Assembly (NCBI RefSeq): GCF_022317005.1
Contig: NZ_CP081006.1
Coordinates: 1,488,001 to 1,552,000 of the forward strand
Direction of reading: 5' to 3'
Source: Mycobacterium sp. IDR2000157661
GTDB lineage: Bacteria; Actinomycetota; Actinomycetes; Mycobacteriales; Mycobacteriaceae
DNA length: 64,000 nucleotides
Shown here: positions 24,497 through 33,238 of the stretch, in pieces
Position numbering within the stretch: position 1 is the stretch's first letter
How the letters are laid out: each line of letters opens with the position of its first letter
The notes under the pieces: generated by a model
What the model saw: the letters and a program-made list of their open reading frames with translations, nothing else
What the model was told of the DNA's origin: nothing
Database searches by the model: none
Program-made: the position numbers and the translations under genes

Positions 24497-25939
24497 CTAA
24501 TGATGCGCTTTCGACGCAGCAACCTCGACTACCCGGGTCCGCTCGGCGCGCACGGCGTCGAGGGCGCGTTGCAGCAGCGGCAACCGCCGGTCCCGCCCGA
24601 CGGCGGATCGGGCGCTCAGCGTGGCGTACTGGCGAAGTTCGGCGTCGATCTGGGCCATGCGGTCCTCCGCGGCGGCACTCTCACGCTGGCCGCGGTCCTC
24701 CGCCGTAGAGGTGAGCACGGTCTCCGCGGCCAGGATCCGGGTCGCAACGTGCTCTTCGGCTGCGTACCTCAGCGTGTTCGTCACATCGGTGACCCACCGG
24801 TCCAGCACGGCCCGGTCGTGCAGCAACCCGCGGATGCCGATCACCCACAAGGTGAGCACCAGCCCGACGAGGCCTCCGGCCACCAGCCCTCCGGCGGTCG
24901 GTCCGGCGGCCGGTCCCGCGAGTAGTCGCGTCACAACCAGCGCCACTCCCAGGCCGAATCCGGCGCCGAGAATCGCCGTCAGCTGCGTCTCCAGCCCGCG
25001 CGCCCCCGTCGGCGGCGGCCCGATCGCGGGCGGCGAGGGCGGCGAGGGCACCGGCACCGCGGGCAGCTCGAGCCGGCGCGCCACATCGGCCAGCTGCTCG
25101 GTGATGCCCCGGTCCAGCTCGTCGACCACTTCGGCGACGCGTTCGCGCACGTGCGCCTCGAATCCCCGCAGCCGTCGCCTGCTCCGTGCGGAGACGTCCC
25201 CGGTGAGCTCGGCCCGCACCGATGCGCAGCGGTTCCGCGCCATGTAGCCGAGCCGCACCCGAGCCTGCTGAAGTTGAGCGCGCAGCGTGACGATGCGCTT
25301 CGCCCGAGCCGACCGTTGATCGCGGGTGATCCGGTCGCGGGCCTGATGCAGCGCCGCCACCCGGACCCGCCCATCTGCGCCCGCAGCGTCCCCGCGGCAG
25401 TGGTCGATCAGCTCCTGCAGATGAGACTCCCACGCGCGCAACCGATTCCGCTGCGTCAGCGCGGGCTCGGCCATCCGTTGCCGCAGCAGGCCCACGAGCT
25501 CGTCGACGAGCGGCTCACCGAGGTCGGGCGCCGCGGCGGAACCGACCCACGACACGGGTGCATATCGCCGTGCCCGGGCGGCCAGTAGCGCACGGTTGCC
25601 CGCCAGCACCTCGCGCCAGTCGCGGTACGCGTCGATCTTCGACACCACGCCGATCACCAGGTCCGTGTTGACGGCGGCGGAGTCGAGCACACCGCAGTCC
25701 GATTCGGTCAACACCGCCGCGGCGGACACCACGAACACCACCGCGGCGGGGGCGTCGGCGCGCGGCAGTTCCTCGACGAAGACCTGCTCGGGTATGCGGT
25801 CGCGCAGAGCGCTGACCACGCTGGTGGTGCCCGCGAGCCGCGGACCGGCGACCAGCACGACGTCCACCGCGCGGACGGCGGGCGGGGTCATGCCCGGCTC
25901 GATCGCGGCGACGAGGGCGTCGGCCCGCTCCTCGCTCAC
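24497..25939 (-). CDS. Dynamin-like GTPase-fold membrane protein (Rv0210-like)
   Basis: A 480-residue protein. The N-terminal third resembles a GTPase: a P-loop-like GPRLAGTTSVVSAL (about residues 29-42) and a G4-like VVSKIDAY. In the P-loop the usual lysine is replaced by threonine. The middle is a long, Arg-rich helical region (RITRDQRSARAKRIVTLRAQ), and two hydrophobic segments near residues 325-375 (GAGFGLGVALVVTRLLAG; GLVAGGLVGLVLTLWVIGI) form a membrane hairpin. This layout recalls bacterial dynamin-like proteins such as IniA. GTG 25939 overlaps the stop of the upstream partner (GTGA), so the two are coupled. Position matches Rv0210; cellular role unknown. Confidence 0.75.
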   Translation of the reverse strand: MSEERADALVAAIEPGMTPPAVRAVDVVLVAGPRLAGTTSVVSALRDRIPEQVFVEELPRADAPAAVVFVVSAAAVLTESDCGVLDSAAVNTDLVIGVVSKIDAYRDWREVLAGNRALLAARARRYAPVSWVGSAAAPDLGEPLVDELVGLLRQRMAEPALTQRNRLRAWESHLQELIDHCRGDAAGADGRVRVAALHQARDRITRDQRSARAKRIVTLRAQLQQARVRLGYMARNRCASVRAELTGDVSARSRRRLRGFEAHVRERVAEVVDELDRGITEQLADVARRLELPAVPVPSPPSPPAIGPPPTGARGLETQLTAILGAGFGLGVALVVTRLLAGPAAGPTAGGLVAGGLVGLVLTLWVIGIRGLLHDRAVLDRWVTDVTNTLRYAAEEHVATRILAAETVLTSTAEDRGQRESAAAEDRMAQIDAELRQYATLSARSAVGRDRRLPLLQRALDAVRAERTRVVEVAASKAHH

Positions 25940-26910
25940 CGTGACCGCCCGAGCAGCCGCAACGAGCCTCGGGTGATGTCGGCAGCGCATGCGCGGTGCA
26001 GCGAATCGACCGGCCCCCGCGCGTAGCGCCGCCAGTGCACCGCCCGCCGCAGATGAGCGGGCGCGTCGTCACCCCTGTCGACTCGTGTTCCTGCGGCTTC
26101 GACGACCCGCACCGCGGCGGTCATGACCGCCAGCACGGTGTCGTCGGTGCGTAGCAGATCGGCCAACCGGTCGTCGTCGGATTGCGCTGCCAGCGCGCAC
26201 AATTCGGTGATGGTCCGCCGCAGTCGGCGGTACCGCAGCGGCGCGGCCGCGGCGTCGAGTTGCTCGAGCACCCCGTCGATTCCGCTGAGCCGGCGAAGTT
26301 GTGCCGCCAGCGACCCGGCATCGCCGCCGTCGGCCAGGGCCACCACGGCATGCACGACACCCAACCGGTCCAGGGTCGTGATCAGGCGACGGCGCACCGG
26401 TTCGCTCACCAAATGCAGTCCCGAGGTGAACGCGTCGGCCGAGGACAGGTCGGCCGGCGCATGGACCAGGGCCCGGAGCGCGCCGATGAGCTCGTCATCG
26501 AGGGTGACGTCGGCCAGCAGTGCGCTCATCGCGACGACCGGCGCTCCGGCCCGCGCACGGTATTCGGCGGCGCGCCGCCGGGCCAGCGCCATCGGCCCGC
26601 CCGAGCCGAACCCACACGCGTCGGCCTTGTTCAGCACGACGACGCCAGGGCGCCCGAGCGCGTCGAGCAGCGCGCGGTCCTCGGGTTTGAGCACCTCGGC
26701 GATCACCACCACGCCGACGTCGGCGAGTTCCGGGTCCGGCGTCACCGACACGCCCGCGCCGGCCAGGGCGGCGGCCACCGTGGAGGTGCCGACCCCGTGG
26801 CGACCCTGCACCGCGACGCGCACCGGCGCCCTGAGGCGCGCAGCAAGGTGCGCCAGCCGGGTGTCCCGGCCGTCGTCGGCGAACTGCCTGAGCGTGTCCG
26901 CGAAGTCCAC
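25936..26910 (-). CDS. GTPase-fold partner protein (Rv0209-like)
   Basis: A protein of about 324 residues with a GTPase-like N-terminus: VAVQGRHGVGTSTVAAAL is a P-loop-like element with threonine in place of lysine, and VVVLNKADACGFGSGG contains a good NKxD guanine-specificity motif. The rest is helical with many Arg/Leu repeats. GTG 26910 (VDFADTLRQF) is chosen as the start; the open frame extends to a TTG at 27012, which would run into the trmB promoter. Translation is coupled to the Rv0210-like gene, and the two may work as a heteromeric dynamin-like pair at the membrane. It is divergent from trmB. Confidence 0.72.
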   Translation of the reverse strand: MDFADTLRQFADDGRDTRLAHLAARLRAPVRVAVQGRHGVGTSTVAAALAGAGVSVTPDPELADVGVVVIAEVLKPEDRALLDALGRPGVVVLNKADACGFGSGGPMALARRRAAEYRARAGAPVVAMSALLADVTLDDELIGALRALVHAPADLSSADAFTSGLHLVSEPVRRRLITTLDRLGVVHAVVALADGGDAGSLAAQLRRLSGIDGVLEQLDAAAAPLRYRRLRRTITELCALAAQSDDDRLADLLRTDDTVLAVMTAAVRVVEAAGTRVDRGDDAPAHLRRAVHWRRYARGPVDSLHRACAADITRGSLRLLGRSR

Positions 26911-27043
26911 GATGCCGATCGTGGCAGGTGGGGCCGCGCGGCACGAGGCCCTCACCGCGCGCCTGGGGACAGCTCGGGGCACTGGCCGTCGAAGGCAACT
27001 GTTGGGTATCAATCTGAGACACGATGCGGGTACTCGTGTGTCG

Positions 27044-27874
27044 ATGAGCCACCATGGACGGATGCATTTGCCCGGGCCCGACGTCGCGGACGTCTCGGCA
27101 CCGCAGCTCGATGTCGCCGGCGGCCCGGCTCAGGGGCCCGATGTCGCCGGCGGCCCGGCTCAGGGGCCCGATGTCGCGCAGCACCCGCACCGGTTGCCGC
27201 GGGTCACCAGCTTCCGCACCCGACGCAGCGCTCTGTCGGCCGCTCAACAGGCGACATGGGACCGCCGGTGGCCGGAGATCGGCATGCACGCCCGCGACGC
27301 CGACGGTCCCGCTCCGCGGCTGGACACCGCTGCGTGGTTCGGCCGCTCGGCGCCGGTGGTGCTGGAGATCGGCTGCGGCACCGGCACCTCGACGCTGGCC
27401 ATGGCCACGACCGAACCGCATATCGACGTGGTGGCCGTCGAGGTGTACCGCCGCGGGCTGGCCCAGCTGTTGTCGGGTATCGACCGCAACGGGATCACCA
27501 ACATCCGGCTGGTCCGCGGCGACGGCGTCGACGTCCTCGAGCACATGTTCGGACCGGAATCGCTGACCGGCGTGCGGGTGTTCTTCCCCGACCCCTGGCC
27601 GAAGGCCCGCCACCACAAAAGACGGCTGCTGCAGCCGGCCACAGTCGCGTTGATCGCCGACAGACTGCGGCCCGGCGGGATCCTGCACGCCGCGACCGAT
27701 CACGCCGGATACGCAGAACACATCGGCGAGGTCGGTGATGCCGAACAGCGGCTCCGCCGCATCGCCGCTACCGACGACCTGCCCATCTCCGTCGAGCGGC
27801 CCGTCACCAAGTACGAGAACAAGGCGCAGGACGCGGGCAGCGCCGTCGCCGAACTGCTCTGGGAGAAAAGGTGA
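27044..27874 (+). CDS. trmB: tRNA (guanine-N7-)-methyltransferase TrmB
   Basis: Methylates guanine 46 in the tRNA variable loop using S-adenosylmethionine. The SAM-binding motif is VVLEIGCGTGTSTLAMA (about residues 105-121), and the family hallmark VFFPDPWPKARHHKRRL lies at about 182-198; TKYENKAQ near the end matches the GTKFE-like motif. At 276 residues it is slightly longer than Rv0208c because of a repeated, disordered N-terminus. ATG 27044 is selected since MSHHGRMH matches the M. tuberculosis N-terminus as remembered; an in-frame GTG at 27038 is also possible. The 3' end overlaps the NYN gene by 4 bases. Confidence 0.92.
   Translation: MSHHGRMHLPGPDVADVSAPQLDVAGGPAQGPDVAGGPAQGPDVAQHPHRLPRVTSFRTRRSALSAAQQATWDRRWPEIGMHARDADGPAPRLDTAAWFGRSAPVVLEIGCGTGTSTLAMATTEPHIDVVAVEVYRRGLAQLLSGIDRNGITNIRLVRGDGVDVLEHMFGPESLTGVRVFFPDPWPKARHHKRRLLQPATVALIADRLRPGGILHAATDHAGYAEHIGEVGDAEQRLRRIAATDDLPISVERPVTKYENKAQDAGSAVAELLWEKR
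27110..27177 (+). repeat. 30-bp in-frame tandem repeat in trmB
   Basis: Two identical 30-base units (27110-27139 and 27140-27169) and the first 8 bases of a third encode DVAGGPAQGP twice in the N-terminal tail of TrmB. The region precedes the catalytic domain and is probably disordered. Copy number could vary between strains without breaking the frame. Confidence 0.9.
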
Positions 27875-28605
27875 GCGTCGCCGACGACATAGACGGAATC
27901 GAGGACGTCAAGGACGTTGCGCACGTCGGCGAGTTGACGCCACCCCAGCCGCAATCGGTCGAGACGACGGCGCGCGTACTGCTGGTCTGGGACGCGCCGA
28001 ACCTCGACATGGGTCTCGGCTCGCTGTTGGGCGGCAGGCCCACCGCGGCACACCGGCCGCGGTTCGACGCGCTGGGCCGCTGGCTGTTGTCGCGCACCGC
28101 GGAGCTGTCCGCCCAGATCGGGGCCGCGGCCCGGCCTGTCTCACTGGAACCGGAGGCGACCGTCTTCACGAACATCGCCCCCGGCAGCGCCGACGTCGTC
28201 CGGCCATGGGTGGAGGCGTTGCGCAACGTGGGCTTCGCGGTTTTCGCCAAGCCGAAGATCGACGAGGACAGCGACGTGGACAGCGACATGCTGGATCACA
28301 TCGCCCTGCGGCGCCGCGAGGGGCTGGCCGGCGTGCTGGTGGCATCGGCCGACGGTCAGGCGTTCAAACAGCCACTGGAGGAAATCGCCCGCGACGGCAT
28401 CCCGGTCCAGGTGCTCGGATTTCGCGAACATGCCAGCTGGGCGCTAGCGTCGGATACCTTGGAGTTCGTCGACCTAGAGGACATTCCTGGTGTTTTCCGG
28501 GAACCGCTACCGCGGATCGGACTCGATTCGCTGCCCGAGCAAGGGGCATGGCTGCAGCCATTCCGGCCGCTGTCCTCGCTACTGACCTCGCGTGTCAACA
28601 ACTGA
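27871..28605 (+). CDS. NYN-domain (PIN-like) protein, Rv0207c-like
   Basis: A 244-residue protein with the NYN/PIN-like nuclease fold, a group of metal-dependent RNases or RNA-binding proteins. Acidic positions expected to hold metal are seen: VLLVWDAPNLDMGLG (about residues 37-51), DEDSDVDSDMLDHIA (about 130-144) and VLVASADGQAF. The GTG start overlaps the trmB stop (GTGA), and the gene is followed after 45 bases by mmpL3, the order seen in M. tuberculosis (Rv0208c-Rv0207c-Rv0206c). The link to tRNA modification suggests an RNA-processing role, but no function is established. Confidence 0.82.
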   Translation: MSVADDIDGIEDVKDVAHVGELTPPQPQSVETTARVLLVWDAPNLDMGLGSLLGGRPTAAHRPRFDALGRWLLSRTAELSAQIGAAARPVSLEPEATVFTNIAPGSADVVRPWVEALRNVGFAVFAKPKIDEDSDVDSDMLDHIALRRREGLAGVLVASADGQAFKQPLEEIARDGIPVQVLGFREHASWALASDTLEFVDLEDIPGVFREPLPRIGLDSLPEQGAWLQPFRPLSSLLTSRVNN

Positions 28606-28650
28606 AATGCGCGAAAGTCGCCTAGAGATCTTGTGAATTAAGGAGCTTGA

Positions 28651-31600
28651 GTGTTCGCCTGGTGGGGTCGAACGGTGTACCGGTTCCGATACGCGGTTAT
28701 CGGAATCATGGTCGCACTGTGCCTTGGTGGCGGCGTGTACGGGATCAGCCTCGGAGATCACGTCACCCAGAGCGGCTTCTACGACGAGGGCAGCCAGTCG
28801 GTGGCGGCCTCGATCGCTGCCGACGAAGCCTACGGACGAGACCGGACGAGTCACGTCGTCGCGATCCTGACACCGCCCGACGGCAAGAAGGTCGACGACC
28901 CGGAGTGGATGCGTGAGACCACCAGCGAACTCGACAAGCTGGTGGCCGACAATCCCGACCAGGTCGAAGCGTGGGTCGGGTGGCTGAAGGCGCCCACCAC
29001 CACGCTCGCGACGGTTCAGGAGATGAAGACCCAGGATCTGTCGAAGACGTTCGTGTCCATCCCGCTCAAGGGCGACGACGACGACACGATCCTGAAGAAC
29101 TATCAGGCCGTCGAGGACGAGCTGCAGCAGATCAACGACGGAAACATCCAGCTCGCCGGCCTCAACCCCCTGGCCAGCGAGCTCACCGGCACCATCGGCG
29201 AGGATCAGCGGCGCGCCGAGGTGGCTGCCATCCCGCTGGTGTGCGTCGTGTTGTTCTTCGTGTTCGGCGGCGTGATCGCAGCGGCCCTGCCAGGCATCAT
29301 CGGCGGCCTGACCATCGCGGGCGCGCTGGGCATCATGCGCCTGTTCGCCGAGTTCATGCCGGTGCACTTCTTCGCCCAACCCGTGGTCACGCTGATGGGC
29401 CTCGGTATCGCGGTCGACTACGGCCTGTTCATGGTGAGCCGCTTCCGCGAAGAGCTGGCCGAGGGCTACGACACCGAGGCCGCGGTTCGCCGTGCCGTGA
29501 TGACGTCGGGCCGCACCATCATGTTCTCCGCGGTCATCCTGGTCGCTTCGTCGGTGCCGCTGCTGCTGTTCCCGCAGGGCTTCCTGAAGTCCATCACGTA
29601 CGCGATCATCGCGTCGGTGATGCTGGCCGCGATCCTGTCGGTCACCCTGCTACCCGCGGCGCTGGGCATTCTCGGACCACGGGTGGATGCGCTCGGCGTG
29701 CGGTGGCTGCTGAAGTTCGCCCAGCCGGATTCGACCACGCCCGTTGCAGGCAACCCGAACACCAACACGTTGGCGCTGGCCTCGATCCCCGCCGGGCTGT
29801 TACTCCCGCCCGTCGGCATCGCGCTGGGCCACATCGCGCGCAAGCGCATCAAGGAGACCGGTGAGCAGGGCGCCCAGTACGCCCTCATCGGTCTGACCCT
29901 CGGCTACCTCACCCTGCTGGGCGGGCTCGCGTACGGCATCGTCGCGATGAGGGACGCCGACGTCATCGGCACGGCCCTGTACTGGGTGCTGCTCGGCATC
30001 GTGATCTTCGTCGCCGTCGTCGTGGCCGGGGTGGCGCTCGCGCGTTACGTGCCGTTGGCGCGGACCCCGATCGTGTGGTGGCTGAACTGGCTCGCGGAGA
30101 AGACGCAGAAGACCAAGACGCGCGCCGAGGTCGAGAAGGGCTTCTGGGGCAAGCTGGTCAACCGCGTCATGAAGCGCCCGATCGCGTTCGCGGCGCCGAT
30201 CGTCGTCGTGATGATCCTGATGATCATTCCGCTGGGCTCGCTCTCGCTCGGCGGCATCAGCGAGAAGTACCTGCCACCCGACAACCCGGTGCGATCGGCG
30301 CAGGAGGACTTCGACAGGACCTTCCCCGGCTTCCGCACCGAGCCGCTGACGATGGTCATCCAGAACACCGACGGAGAGCCGGTGACCGACCAGCAGGTCG
30401 CGGAGATCCGCAACAAGGCGCTCACCATCCCCGGCTTCATCGAGCCCGACGGCGACCCGTCGAAGATGTGGCAACCGCGCGGCGGGGAATCGAGCGACCC
30501 ATCGGTGCGCGTCATCCAGAACGGCTTAATCGACCGCAACGACGCCTCGAAGAAGATCGACGAACTGCGGTCCATCACCCCACCGCGCGGTCTCACGATC
30601 TCCGTCGGTGGCACCCCCGCTCTCGAGCAGGATTCGATCCACAGCCTGTTCGACAAGCTGCCCTTGATGGTGACCATCCTGATCGTCACCACCACGATCC
30701 TGATGTTCCTCGCGTTCGGCTCGGTGGTGCTGCCGATCAAGGCCGCGGTGATGAGCGCGTTGACGCTGGGGTCGACGATGGGCGTGCTGACGTGGATGTT
30801 CGTCGAGGGGCACGGCGCCGGGCTGATGAACTACACCCCGCAGCCGTTGATGGCGCCGATGATCGGCCTGATCATCGCGGTGATCTGGGGTTTGTCGACC
30901 GACTACGAGGTGTTCCTGGTCTCACGCATGGTGGAGGCGCGCGAACGCGGAATGTCCACCGCCGAGGCCATCCGTATCGGCACCGCGACGACAGGCCGGT
31001 TGATCACCGGCGCGGCCCTTGTCCTCGCGGTCGTCGCGGGCGCGTTCGTGTTCTCCGACCTGGTGATGATGAAGTACCTGGCGTTCGGTCTGCTGATCGC
31101 GCTGCTGCTGGACGCGACGATCGTCCGGATGTTCCTCGTGCCCGCGATCATGAAGCTGCTCGGCGACGACTGCTGGTGGGCGCCGCGCTGGATGAAGCGG
31201 ATCCAGGAGCGGCTGGGACTCGGTGAGACCGAACTGCCCGACGAGCGCAGGCGGCCCGCGGTGCGCGACACCGTGGAGGACGAACGGGCGCTGGTCGGCG
31301 CGGGCGCACCGGTGCCGCCCCGGCCGCGACCCCCGCACGATCCGACACATCCCGCCGTCGAGGGGTCGTCTCGCCCCGGCGCGACGAGCGTGGCCGGCCC
31401 GCCGCGCGCAAACGACCCGTCCGACGCGGGCACCACACGCCTGCCGAGCGCCGCGAAGCCGCCCAACGCACCGTCCGACGAGCCGCAGACCACGCGCCTG
31501 TCGATCGCCAAGAACGCGGTGCGCAACGCGGTCACCAACGCCGCGGCCGCCACCCGCGACGCCGCCCGGCCGCCCGTACCGAAGGCCCGGCCGCGTGAGG

Positions 31601-31971
31601 AACGGGAGATCGAGTCGTGGCTGGGCGAACTTCGCGGCACCGGAGCGCCAACGCCGCCGCCCGCGCCACCCGCCCCTCCCGCGCCGCCGAAGCGGCCGTC
31701 GGCCGAGTCGACCAGGGCGATGCCCGAGCAACGGCCGTCACGTCCGGAGCCGGGCGATGAGCCGACCACCGCGATCCCGACGCCCGCACAGCGCGGCACC
31801 CCTCCGGAAGGCGGGGCAGATGCCGACGCGACGACGGCCATCCCGACGCAGCGTAAAGACGACGCCGACGCGGCGACCGAGAAGCTGAACACCCGTGAGG
31901 ACGAGGAGCGCAAGCGCCGCGGCGGCGGGGTCAGCGCGCAGGACCTGCTGCGCCGCGAAGGCCGGATCTAG
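28651..31971 (+). CDS. mmpL3: Trehalose monomycolate transporter MmpL3 with inserted domain
   Basis: The essential RND-family transporter that moves trehalose monomycolate across the inner membrane. Two MmpL halves are present. The proton-relay Asp-Tyr pairs are D256-Y257 (GIAVDYGLF) and D751-Y752 (LSTDYEVFLVSR); in M. smegmatis MmpL3 they are 256/257 and 645/646. About 106 residues have therefore been added between them, located at about 359-470 and containing a DUF4190-like hydrophobic unit (GHIARKRIKETGEQG at 393-407). The C-terminal ~250 residues are a Pro-rich cytoplasmic tail ending SAQDLLRREGRI, as in other MmpL3 proteins. GTG 28651 follows a good AAGGAGC site. At 1106 residues it is unusually long. 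Confidence 0.95.
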   Translation: MFAWWGRTVYRFRYAVIGIMVALCLGGGVYGISLGDHVTQSGFYDEGSQSVAASIAADEAYGRDRTSHVVAILTPPDGKKVDDPEWMRETTSELDKLVADNPDQVEAWVGWLKAPTTTLATVQEMKTQDLSKTFVSIPLKGDDDDTILKNYQAVEDELQQINDGNIQLAGLNPLASELTGTIGEDQRRAEVAAIPLVCVVLFFVFGGVIAAALPGIIGGLTIAGALGIMRLFAEFMPVHFFAQPVVTLMGLGIAVDYGLFMVSRFREELAEGYDTEAAVRRAVMTSGRTIMFSAVILVASSVPLLLFPQGFLKSITYAIIASVMLAAILSVTLLPAALGILGPRVDALGVRWLLKFAQPDSTTPVAGNPNTNTLALASIPAGLLLPPVGIALGHIARKRIKETGEQGAQYALIGLTLGYLTLLGGLAYGIVAMRDADVIGTALYWVLLGIVIFVAVVVAGVALARYVPLARTPIVWWLNWLAEKTQKTKTRAEVEKGFWGKLVNRVMKRPIAFAAPIVVVMILMIIPLGSLSLGGISEKYLPPDNPVRSAQEDFDRTFPGFRTEPLTMVIQNTDGEPVTDQQVAEIRNKALTIPGFIEPDGDPSKMWQPRGGESSDPSVRVIQNGLIDRNDASKKIDELRSITPPRGLTISVGGTPALEQDSIHSLFDKLPLMVTILIVTTTILMFLAFGSVVLPIKAAVMSALTLGSTMGVLTWMFVEGHGAGLMNYTPQPLMAPMIGLIIAVIWGLSTDYEVFLVSRMVEARERGMSTAEAIRIGTATTGRLITGAALVLAVVAGAFVFSDLVMMKYLAFGLLIALLLDATIVRMFLVPAIMKLLGDDCWWAPRWMKRIQERLGLGETELPDERRRPAVRDTVEDERALVGAGAPVPPRPRPPHDPTHPAVEGSSRPGATSVAGPPRANDPSDAGTTRLPSAAKPPNAPSDEPQTTRLSIAKNAVRNAVTNAAAATRDAARPPVPKARPREEREIESWLGELRGTGAPTPPPAPPAPPAPPKRPSAESTRAMPEQRPSRPEPGDEPTTAIPTPAQRGTPPEGGADADATTAIPTQRKDDADAATEKLNTREDEERKRRGGGVSAQDLLRREGRI

Positions 31972-31975
31972 GTTC

Positions 31976-32008
31976 GCCGCCGGGACCGCTGACCCCAATA
32001 CCGGCGGC
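31976..32008 (+). terminator. Inverted repeat between convergent mmpL3 and Rv0205-like gene
   Basis: GCCGCCGG (31976-31983) and CCGGCGGC (32001-32008) form 8-base arms around a 17-base loop in the short gap between two convergent genes. This could act as a bidirectional terminator. There is no T-run, which is common for mycobacterial terminators but leaves the call weak. Confidence 0.35.
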
Positions 32009-32025
32009 CTCCCGATCGCGAGCCG

Positions 32026-33162
32026 TTACTCCTCGACGTCGTCGGCCTCGGCCTTGACCAGCGGCCCCGCGTCATATTCCAGCGCCTCCTGTTCGGCTTC
32101 CGGATCCGGGGCCACCAGCACACGTATCGAGCTGTTCAGGAACGCCAGCACCGGCACGGCCAGCAGCGCTCCGACGATGCCTGCTAGCACGCCGCCGCCG
32201 GCGATGGCCAGGACGATCGCCAGCGGGTGGATGGACACCGCCCGGCCCATCACCAGCGGCTGCAGTACATGGCCCTCGAGCTGCTGGACGCCGATGACCA
32301 GGGCCACGGTGATCACCGCGTAGATCAGACCCTTGGCGATCAGCGCGACGACCACCGCGAGGGCGCCGGCGATCACCGCGCCGACGAGCGGGATGAACGC
32401 ACCCAGGAACACCAGCGATGCCAGCGGAAGCGCCAACGGGACCCCCATGATCGCCAGGCCGGTGCCGATGCCGACGGCGTCGACGAGCGCGACCAGGAAG
32501 GTGGCCCGGACGTAGCCGATCAGCGAATGGAACCCGGCGCGGCCCGCGTCGCGCACCCGGGAGCGAACGCTCGACGGGACGATGCGCGTCATGAACTGGT
32601 AGATGTTGCGCCCGCCCTGCAGCAGAAAGATCAACGTGAACAACACCAGCACCGCGCCGGTCACGATCTCGGTGACGGTGCCGGCCGTTGACAGCGCGCC
32701 TGTCGTCACCCTCGCCTGGTTGTTCTGCAGGGCCTCGATCGCGGCGTTGCCCGCGTTGTCGATCTGCTCTCGACTCAGGTGCAGCGGGCCGTCGATCAGC
32801 CAGTCGCGCACCCCGTCGATACTTTGGCTGACCTGGTCCACCAACGCCGGTGTGCCCTCGATGAATTGGCTGACGACGAAGGCGAGAATGCCCCCGACCA
32901 CGGCGAAGCCACCGAGCAGCATCAGCGCCACGGCACCACCGCGCGGCGCGCCGCGCCGGTCCAGGAAGTCGACGGCGGGCATCAACAGGGCGGCCAGGAT
33001 GGTCGCCAGCGCCACCGGCACGACGATGATCTCCAGGCGCTTGAATGTCCACAGCAGCACGACGATGGCCGCGAAGATCACCAGCAGGCGCCAGGACCAG
33101 GCCGCAGCCTTGCGGACGAGCGGCGTGACCGCCTCGTCATCGGTGAATGAGCCGGCGGGCAT
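32026..33162 (-). CDS. AI-2E family (PerM-like) membrane transporter, Rv0205-like
   Basis: A 378-residue polytopic membrane protein of the AI-2E/PerM family. Hydrophobic segments occur near residues 28-65 (two closely spaced), 75-100, 155-185, 210-275 and 285-345, the usual arrangement with a large loop between the third and fourth. The family's [17 protein letters not shown] segment and the glycine-rich ending [20 protein letters not shown] are clear. Members export small molecules or ions, and the substrate here is unknown. It is convergent with mmpL3, as is Rv0205 in M. tuberculosis. Confidence 0.85.
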   Translation of the reverse strand: MPAGSFTDDEAVTPLVRKAAAWSWRLLVIFAAIVVLLWTFKRLEIIVVPVALATILAALLMPAVDFLDRRGAPRGGAVALMLLGGFAVVGGILAFVVSQFIEGTPALVDQVSQSIDGVRDWLIDGPLHLSREQIDNAGNAAIEALQNNQARVTTGALSTAGTVTEIVTGAVLVLFTLIFLLQGGRNIYQFMTRIVPSSVRSRVRDAGRAGFHSLIGYVRATFLVALVDAVGIGTGLAIMGVPLALPLASLVFLGAFIPLVGAVIAGALAVVVALIAKGLIYAVITVALVIGVQQLEGHVLQPLVMGRAVSIHPLAIVLAIAGGGVLAGIVGALLAVPVLAFLNSSIRVLVAPDPEAEQEALEYDAGPLVKAEADDVEE

Positions 33163-33238
33163 CCCGATAGCGTAACGGCCTGCGCCCGGCCCGGACGGAT
33201 CTGCGGGATCGGCCGCGCCACGCCTTACTCTCTATGGC

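Noticed and set aside
26123..27043. Upstream extension of the trmB frame
   Set aside because: It is antisense to the GTPase-like gene, Ser/Arg-rich and unlike TrmB.
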